Source of the DNA: Lachnospiraceae bacterium UBA3287
Lineage (GTDB): Bacteria; Bacillota; Clostridia; Lachnospirales; Lachnospiraceae
Reading direction: 5' to 3'
Assembly (NCBI GenBank): GCA_002362155.1
Contig: DETN01000010.1
Coordinates: forward strand, 4,724-23,449
DNA: 18,726 nucleotides
Positions 14,283-18,726 of this stretch are shown in pieces (the first letter of the stretch is position 1; the number at the start of each line of letters is the position of its first letter). Below the pieces are notes generated by a model. The model did no database searches. It was not told the origin of the DNA and saw only the letters and a list, made by a program, of their open reading frames with translations. The translations under genes were made by a program, and so were the position numbers.

Positions 14283-16724
14283 TCACAGCCACTGGTCCCA
14301 GAAACGGCTTACTCTCCCGCCCGCCGTGTCCGTGGTGACCACTTCGAAGCGGGTCCACTCCGCCGGAAAGAGCCTTCTGTAGGGGCCGGTCAGGAAGCGG
14401 TCGTCCAGAAGAGCCACGATCCCCACGTCGGAGGCCGTCCGTATGGCCCGGCCCGCCGCCTGCAGGACCTTGTTCATGCCGGGAAAGCGGTAGGCGTAGT
14501 CAAAGCCCGCCCCGTCCTTCCGGTCAAAATAGTCCTTCAGGATGGTCTGCTCTCCCGATACGCCCGGCATGCCCGTTCCCACGACGATGACCCCGATCAG
14601 TCTGTCCTCCCTCAGGTCGATCCCCTCGCTGAAGACCCCGCCCAGAACGCAGAAGCCCAGAAGGGATCTGTCGTCATGGTACTCTTCGAACTGCCCCAGA
14701 AAGGCCTCTCTCTCGGCCGGGTCCATGCTCTCGTGCTGCAGGGCGCAGCGGACCTCCTCCGTTTCCGGCCAGGCCTGCAGATAGAGGCCGGCCACTTCCT
14801 TTAAAAAGGCATAGGAAGGGAAAAAGATCATGTAGTTGCCGTGCCTGCAGGATACGATCTCATGGATGCAGCGGGCGATCCTGCGGAAGGTGTCCGGCCC
14901 CCGCTGCTTATAGCGGCTGGTCACGTCCCGGGCGATGAAGAGCCCCCGCCTTTCCGGATCGAACACGGAGCGGGCGTAGATCTCGTAATCCTCCGCCTGT
15001 CCCCCCAGCAGGGACTTGTAATACTGGATGGGCAGGAAGGTGGCCGAAAACAGGATGGAGGACACCCCCTGGTCCATGCAGGCCTTCAGATTCCGTCCGG
15101 GGTCCACGCAGTAGAGTTTCAGATGCCGGTCCTTCTTTCCGGCCTCCGTTCCCGTCTCCTGCTCCAGATAAATGACATAATCCGTGTCCATGTTGTCATA
15201 CATGGACAGGAAATGGTCCAGACCGAAGTAATAATCCAGAAACTCCGTCTTCAGTTCCGGGGTGAATTCAGATTGACCGTTCCGGTCATTCTTTCTGTCC
15301 CGTTCCAGGATCCTCTGCATCTGTGCAAAGACCTCCGTACAGGCGCCGGAAAGGACGTCCGCCTCCTCCAGGACGCACAGGCCCTCACCGGGATCCGGCA
15401 TTCTGCCGAAGGCAGTGACCACCCGTCCCAGAAGCTTCCAGAGGGAGGGGAAGGAGGCCCTGACATCCCTTCGGAAGGCTCTTACCTCCGAAAGGCGCAG
15501 GTCCGCGCTGTACATTTCCCGCCCTCTTTCCAGGAGATTGTGGGCCTCGTCAATCAGGAAGATATGGGAATGGCTCTCTCCCTCCGCAAAGAAGCGGCGG
15601 AGCCTGGCACTGGGATCGAAAGCATAGTTATAATCGCAGACCACGGCGTCCGAAAACAGGGCGGCGTCCAGGGACAGCTCGAAGGGGCAGACCTGGTACT
15701 TCTCCGCGCAGGCCTCCACCGCTTCCCTGCCCATATTGTCCGAACCGGTCAACAACTCGTACAGAGCCTCGTTGACCCGGTCAAAGTGGCCTGCGGCCCT
15801 GGGACAGGCCGAGGGATTGCAGGAGGGGCTCTCCAGAATGCAGATCTTCTCCTTCGCCGTCAGCACCGTCCTCTTCAGGGACAGCCCCCTCGTCTCCAGA
15901 AGGCCCAGGGCATCTGTGGCCACGGCCGCGGTCACGTTCTTGGCCGTCAGATAAAAGATTCTCCCGGCCAGTCCCTCCCCCACTGCCTTGAGGGCGGGAT
16001 AGAGCACCGCCAGGGTCTTGCCCGTTCCCGTGGGCGCCTCCAGAAAGAGCTTTTTCCCCTGGGCAATGGTATGGTAGACGCCGGCAGCCAGCTCCCTCTG
16101 CCCTTCCCGGTAGGGATAGGGAAAGGGCAGGGCTTTGATGGAGGCGGTCCTTTTCCGGTCCCACTCCAGCCTGAGGACGGCCCAGCGCATGTACTCCCCA
16201 AGAAGACCGCTCATCCAGTCCCGCAGCTCCTGCCTTGTTTTATAGGAATAGAAGTATTTCGTTCCTTCCGTATCCAGATTCACGTAGGTCATGCGCACCT
16301 GCATGCCCTCCAGGTCATTGTCCTCCACGTAAATGCAGGCATAGCAGACAGCCTGCGCCCTGTGAACGGGCTCAGGCTCCTTAATGGAACGCAGAGGTCT
16401 GTAGGTGGTCTTGATCTCGTCGACAGTCACCGCCGCATCCTTCTCAGGGTCATCCTCCAGATGGCCTTCGTAGATGCCGTCCGCCCGGCCCTCCAGGACC
16501 AGGAAGGCGTCCTCCTCCAGGATCTTTCCCGGCAGGGGAAAGCTTCTTTTCAGGGAGACTTCCGCGGCGTATTCCGCCCCCATGCTCCTCTGGACCTTCC
16601 GGTGCATCCTGGCACCCTCGGCCATGGCCGCCTCCGGGGCCCCGCCCCGTCTGTCGTCGAGATCGCCTGCTCTCATCAGAAATTCCACCAGATTTCTGAC
16701 GGATATCCGGATTTCACAGCTCAT
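14283..16724 (-). CDS. XPD/DinG-type Fe-S helicase with N-terminal PD-(D/E)XK nuclease domain
   Basis: An 813-residue protein from ATG 16724. An N-terminal RecB/Cas4-like nuclease domain shows GxxxH (His41), GRAD (Asp82), VDEIK (Glu103, Lys105) and QAVCY (Gln124, Tyr128). The superfamily 2 helicase part has Walker A APTGTGKT (230-237), four Cys suited to an XPD-type 4Fe-4S cluster (295, 302, 307, 346), IDEAH (391-395) and motif VI QAAGRAIR near the C-terminus. It probably unwinds 5'-to-3' and cuts DNA in repair or recombination. Start: the frame extends to a TTG at 16802, but that has no RBS, and the predicted promoter lies within this extension; the family, as I recall it, begins with the IRISVRNLVEF sequence found here at residues 5-15. 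The ATG has no Shine-Dalgarno. Confidence 0.92.
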   Translation of the reverse strand: MSCEIRISVRNLVEFLMRAGDLDDRRGGAPEAAMAEGARMHRKVQRSMGAEYAAEVSLKRSFPLPGKILEEDAFLVLEGRADGIYEGHLEDDPEKDAAVTVDEIKTTYRPLRSIKEPEPVHRAQAVCYACIYVEDNDLEGMQVRMTYVNLDTEGTKYFYSYKTRQELRDWMSGLLGEYMRWAVLRLEWDRKRTASIKALPFPYPYREGQRELAAGVYHTIAQGKKLFLEAPTGTGKTLAVLYPALKAVGEGLAGRIFYLTAKNVTAAVATDALGLLETRGLSLKRTVLTAKEKICILESPSCNPSACPRAAGHFDRVNEALYELLTGSDNMGREAVEACAEKYQVCPFELSLDAALFSDAVVCDYNYAFDPSARLRRFFAEGESHSHIFLIDEAHNLLERGREMYSADLRLSEVRAFRRDVRASFPSLWKLLGRVVTAFGRMPDPGEGLCVLEEADVLSGACTEVFAQMQRILERDRKNDRNGQSEFTPELKTEFLDYYFGLDHFLSMYDNMDTDYVIYLEQETGTEAGKKDRHLKLYCVDPGRNLKACMDQGVSSILFSATFLPIQYYKSLLGGQAEDYEIYARSVFDPERRGLFIARDVTSRYKQRGPDTFRRIARCIHEIVSCRHGNYMIFFPSYAFLKEVAGLYLQAWPETEEVRCALQHESMDPAEREAFLGQFEEYHDDRSLLGFCVLGGVFSEGIDLREDRLIGVIVVGTGMPGVSGEQTILKDYFDRKDGAGFDYAYRFPGMNKVLQAAGRAIRTASDVGIVALLDDRFLTGPYRRLFPAEWTRFEVVTTDTAGGRVSRFWDQWL

Positions 16725-16730
16725 AGGAAG

Positions 16731-16759
16731 ATTATAGCCGTGCAAATCTTTTATTGCAA
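16731..16759 (-). promoter_or_regulatory. Predicted helicase promoter, possibly giving a leaderless mRNA
   Basis: On the minus strand TTGCAA (16759-16754), 17 bp, TATAAT (16736-16731, perfect). The ATG begins 7 nt after the -10, where transcription is expected to start. Confidence 0.6.
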
Positions 16760-16782
16760 TTCGGATAAAAATGCGCTTTAAT
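16754..16782 (+). promoter_or_regulatory. Predicted asnA promoter sharing its -35 with the helicase promoter
   Basis: TTGCAA (16754-16759), 17 bp, TTTAAT (16777-16782, 5/6). The -35 is a palindrome and is the same six base pairs used by the divergent helicase promoter. The predicted asnA leader is about 100 nt. Confidence 0.45.
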
Positions 16783-16888
16783 GGTAAATGTATTTTTTTC
16801 AATCACTATCAGCGTCTATGGGGAGATCCTCACAAAACTCTATCCCCAGGTTTCTTTCCGTCCGCCGCCCTGACGCAGAAAGGACATC

Positions 16889-17896
16889 ATGGAACACTTT
16901 TACATTCCCGAGAACTATCAGTCCGATCTCGATCTCCACGATACGCAGGTCGCCATCAAAATCGTCAAGGACTTTTTCCAGAACCTTCTGGCAGAGCGCC
17001 TGAATCTGCAGCGCGTCTCCGCTCCCCTCTTTGTCGATCCCACATCCGGCCTCAACGATAACCTCAACGGCGTCGAGCGTCCCGTATCCTTCGATATTCT
17101 CGAGACCGGCAGGACCGGTGAAGTAGTTCAGTCCCTGGCCAAATGGAAGCGCTACGCCCTGAAGAAATACGGCTTCAGCGTGGGAGAAGGTCTTTATACC
17201 GATATGGTGGCCATCCGCAGGGATGAGGTCACCGACAACATCCATTCCATCTATGTGGACCAGTGGGACTGGGAGCGGATCATCAGCCGCTCGGACAGGA
17301 ACATTGAGTTCCTCAAGGACATCGTAAAGAAGGTCTACCGTGTCCTTCGCCAGACCGAAAAGTACATGTCCATCCGCTACGAATACATCAAGGAGATCCT
17401 GCCCCACGACATCACCTTCGTGACCACCGCGGAGCTGGAGCGCATGTTCCCGGACAAAACGCCCAAGGAAAGAGAATACATCTATACCAGAGCCCACGGC
17501 GCCGTCTGTCTGATGCAGATCGGCGACAAGCTGCGCAGCGGAGAGCCCCACGACGGACGCGCTCCCGACTACGACGACTGGGCGCTGAACGCCGATATCC
17601 TTGTCTACTATCCTGTCCTGGATATCGCCCTGGAGCTTTCCTCCATGGGTATCCGCGTGGATGCCGCTTCCCTGGCTTCCCAGCTGGAAAAATCCGGCTG
17701 CCAGGACAGAGCGGAGCTTCCTTTCCAGAAAGCCATCCTGGAGAACCGTCTGCCCTTCACCATCGGCGGCGGCATCGGCCAGTCCAGGATCTGCATGTTC
17801 TTCCTCAGGAAGGCCCACATCGGCGAAGTCCATTCTTCCCTGTGGCCCGAAGCCGTGGAGGAGGAGGCCGTAAGAAGAGGCGTGCATCTTCTGTAG
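16889..17896 (+). CDS. asnA: Aspartate-ammonia ligase (asparagine synthetase A)
   Basis: A 335-residue enzyme, the usual AsnA length of about 330. It makes asparagine from aspartate and ammonia with ATP to AMP, on a fold related to class II aminoacyl-tRNA synthetases. Recognisable segments are LNDNLNGVERPV, AKWKRYALKKYGF, GEGLYTDMVAIRRDE, the VDQWDWE motif and GGGIGQSR near the C-terminus (class II motif 3-like). AAAGGA lies 4 nt before the ATG. It has its own terminator. The ammonia-using gdhA follows on the same strand, so this end of the window is a nitrogen-assimilation block. Confidence 0.97.
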   Translation: MEHFYIPENYQSDLDLHDTQVAIKIVKDFFQNLLAERLNLQRVSAPLFVDPTSGLNDNLNGVERPVSFDILETGRTGEVVQSLAKWKRYALKKYGFSVGEGLYTDMVAIRRDEVTDNIHSIYVDQWDWERIISRSDRNIEFLKDIVKKVYRVLRQTEKYMSIRYEYIKEILPHDITFVTTAELERMFPDKTPKEREYIYTRAHGAVCLMQIGDKLRSGEPHDGRAPDYDDWALNADILVYYPVLDIALELSSMGIRVDAASLASQLEKSGCQDRAELPFQKAILENRLPFTIGGGIGQSRICMFFLRKAHIGEVHSSLWPEAVEEEAVRRGVHLL

Positions 17897-17944
17897 GGAA
17901 TAAAAATACATCCGGCATAGAGAATGAATAACGAATGACTGCAA

Positions 17945-17990
17945 GGGCGCAGAAAACGGGGGAAGTCCCCCGTATTCTGCGCCCTTTTTT
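17945..17990 (+). terminator. Intrinsic terminator of asnA
   Basis: GGGCGCAGA (17945-17953) pairs with TCTGCGCCC (17976-17984); an inner ACGGGGG/CCCCCGT stem closes a 4-nt loop; six T follow. It is very strong and lies about 50 bp after the asnA stop. Confidence 0.95.
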
Positions 17991-18120
17991 CATGCAGGAG
18001 CAGAGGCGGAAAAGGCAGATACTGAAAAAATATAATTATTGTATACTCGTATTCTAATATACACGAATACCAAGACTGCATATTTTTCTTTTCTGCACCC
18101 TATATTCAGCAAATTTTTCC

Positions 18121-18149
18121 TTGTATTACCCTTTTGCACGTTTTATAAT
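18121..18149 (+). promoter_or_regulatory. Predicted sigma-A promoter of gdhA
   Basis: TTGTAT (18121-18126), 17 bp, TATAAT (18144-18149, perfect). Transcription would start near 18156, leaving a leader of about 188 nt. Confidence 0.6.
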
Positions 18150-18249
18150 AGGCGGCGTGAGGATACAGGAAGGAACCAGTTCCTGAAAAAGACAGATTCT
18201 GCAGGTCAGAATTGTATACACTGATGCAATCAGAAACCTCTCCGCAGAT

Positions 18250-18259
18250 TTGTATACAA
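18250..18259. promoter_or_regulatory. TTGTATACAA palindrome in the gdhA leader
   Basis: A perfect 10-bp palindrome, the most complete of three TTGTATAC copies around the gdhA promoter. Its form suits a dimeric regulator (GntR-like sites can look like this), but the regulator is unknown. Confidence 0.45.
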
Positions 18260-18343
18260 TGTGTATGGATATACAGCCGTATAAGCCCTATGCATTGCCG
18301 GTCAAAGTTCATTAACCTGATTATCATTTAAGGAGGATTTAAA

Positions 18344-18726
18344 ATGTCATACGTTGATGAAGCACTGGAAAGAGTAATCGCCCAGAACCCCGCACAGCCC
18401 GAGTTCCATCAGGCAGTCAAGGAAGTTCTCGAAAGCCTTCGTGTCGTGATCGAGGCCGACGAAGAGAAGTACAGGAAGGAAGCCCTTCTTGAAAGACTGA
18501 CCACTCCCGAGCGTGCCATCCTGTTCAGAGTTCCCTGGGTAGACGATAAGGGTCAGGTACAGGTCAACAACGGTTACCGCGTACAGTTCAACAGCGCCAT
18601 CGGCCCCTACAAGGGAGGCCTTCGTCTTCACCCTTCCGTAAACCTTTCCATCATCAAGTTCCTCGGCTTCGAGCAGGTCTTCAAGAACAGCCTGACCAGC
18701 CTTCCCATCGGCGGCGGCAAGGGCGG
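18344..18726 (+). CDS. gdhA: NADP-type glutamate dehydrogenase, 5' part (runs off window edge)
   Basis: The first 127 codons of a hexameric glutamate dehydrogenase that aminates 2-oxoglutarate with ammonia. The visible part covers the helical N-terminus (MSYVDEALERVIAQNP), FRVPWVDDKG, and the substrate-binding region GPYKGGLRLHPSVN and LPIGGGKGG at the window end, typical of the NADP-dependent bacterial type. AAGGAGG lies 7 nt before the ATG. It has its own promoter after the asnA terminator. Cofactor choice is inferred from subfamily likeness, as the Rossmann domain is outside the window. Confidence 0.95.
   Translation, partial: MSYVDEALERVIAQNPAQPEFHQAVKEVLESLRVVIEADEEKYRKEALLERLTTPERAILFRVPWVDDKGQVQVNNGYRVQFNSAIGPYKGGLRLHPSVNLSIIKFLGFEQVFKNSLTSLPIGGGKG

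Larger units (their letters stand above)
17991..18343. other. Gene-free region and long leader upstream of gdhA
   Basis: No coding frame was supported. It contains three copies of TTGTATAC (18039-18046, 18212-18219, 18250-18257), the gdhA promoter, and within the leader small stems CAGGAA/TTCCTG (about 18169-18188), ATTCTG/CAGAAT (about 18196-18212), CTGAT-GCA-ATCAG (about 18221-18233) and TGTAT/ATACA (18262-18275). No known riboswitch core was recognised. Confidence 0.6.

Noticed and set aside
14841..16781. 646-codon open frame on the plus strand
   Set aside because: It is antisense to the helicase-nuclease gene and has no family-like sequence or RBS.
16799..17944. 381-codon open frame on the minus strand
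   Set aside because: It is the antisense shadow of asnA, which has all expected motifs, an RBS and a terminator on the plus strand.
1..18726. CRISPR arrays, insertion sequences, rRNA, toxin-antitoxin or defence gene clusters
   Set aside because: No regularly spaced repeats, transposase motifs or characteristic gene pairs were seen on either strand.

Overview
The window looks like ordinary chromosome from a fairly GC-rich member of the Clostridia, most likely Lachnospiraceae. The signs are a CIRCE-controlled htpG, a gene that looks like the Clostridia-specific DUF5717 family, a chromosomal TraX-family gene, an ammonia-dependent AsnA next to an NADP-type glutamate dehydrogenase, and strong Shine-Dalgarno sites. 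Assignment to organism is inference from gene content; no rRNA is present. Nearly everything from 1 to 16.7 kb is on the minus strand except a lone tyrosine integrase; from 16.9 kb genes run on the plus strand.

Layout (minus-strand genes listed from low to high coordinate, so transcription runs right to left). 1-1058: 5' part of a DUF5717-like gene. 1168-3297: htpG, with its own terminator, a promoter overlapped by a palindrome, and a perfect CIRCE operator. 3506-7169: a tight cluster transcribed as beta-CASP metallo-RNase-like gene, thyA, folA, small SurA-like lipoprotein. 7237-8052: TraX-family membrane protein. 8508-9773: tyrosine integrase (plus strand), standing alone, converging on a tRNA-Gly(GCC) gene at 9908-9980. 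10135-10851: PrsW-type intramembrane protease. 11024-13684: metNIQ methionine ABC importer. 13685-14282: a 598-bp AT-rich gene-free region. 14283-16724: an XPD/DinG-type Fe-S helicase with an N-terminal PD-(D/E)XK nuclease domain. 16889-17896: asnA. 18344 to the edge: gdhA, 5' part.

Functionally the window holds housekeeping blocks: protein folding (htpG), one-carbon/thymidylate synthesis (thyA-folA), methionine uptake (metNIQ), ammonia assimilation into Asn and Glu (asnA, gdhA) and DNA repair (helicase-nuclease). The only sign of mobility is the integrase beside tRNA-Gly, and no second attachment site or cargo was found, so it looks like a remnant or domesticated gene.

I found no clear new defence or mobile system. 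The interesting material is regulatory: a CIRCE whose longer-than-usual arms also form a terminator-like hairpin; a terminator whose 3' arm contains the next gene's Shine-Dalgarno; a possible leaderless helicase promoter that shares one palindromic -35 hexamer with the divergent asnA promoter; tandem operator-like repeats before the integrase; and a long leader before gdhA with three TTGTATAC copies. All promoter and operator calls were made by eye.
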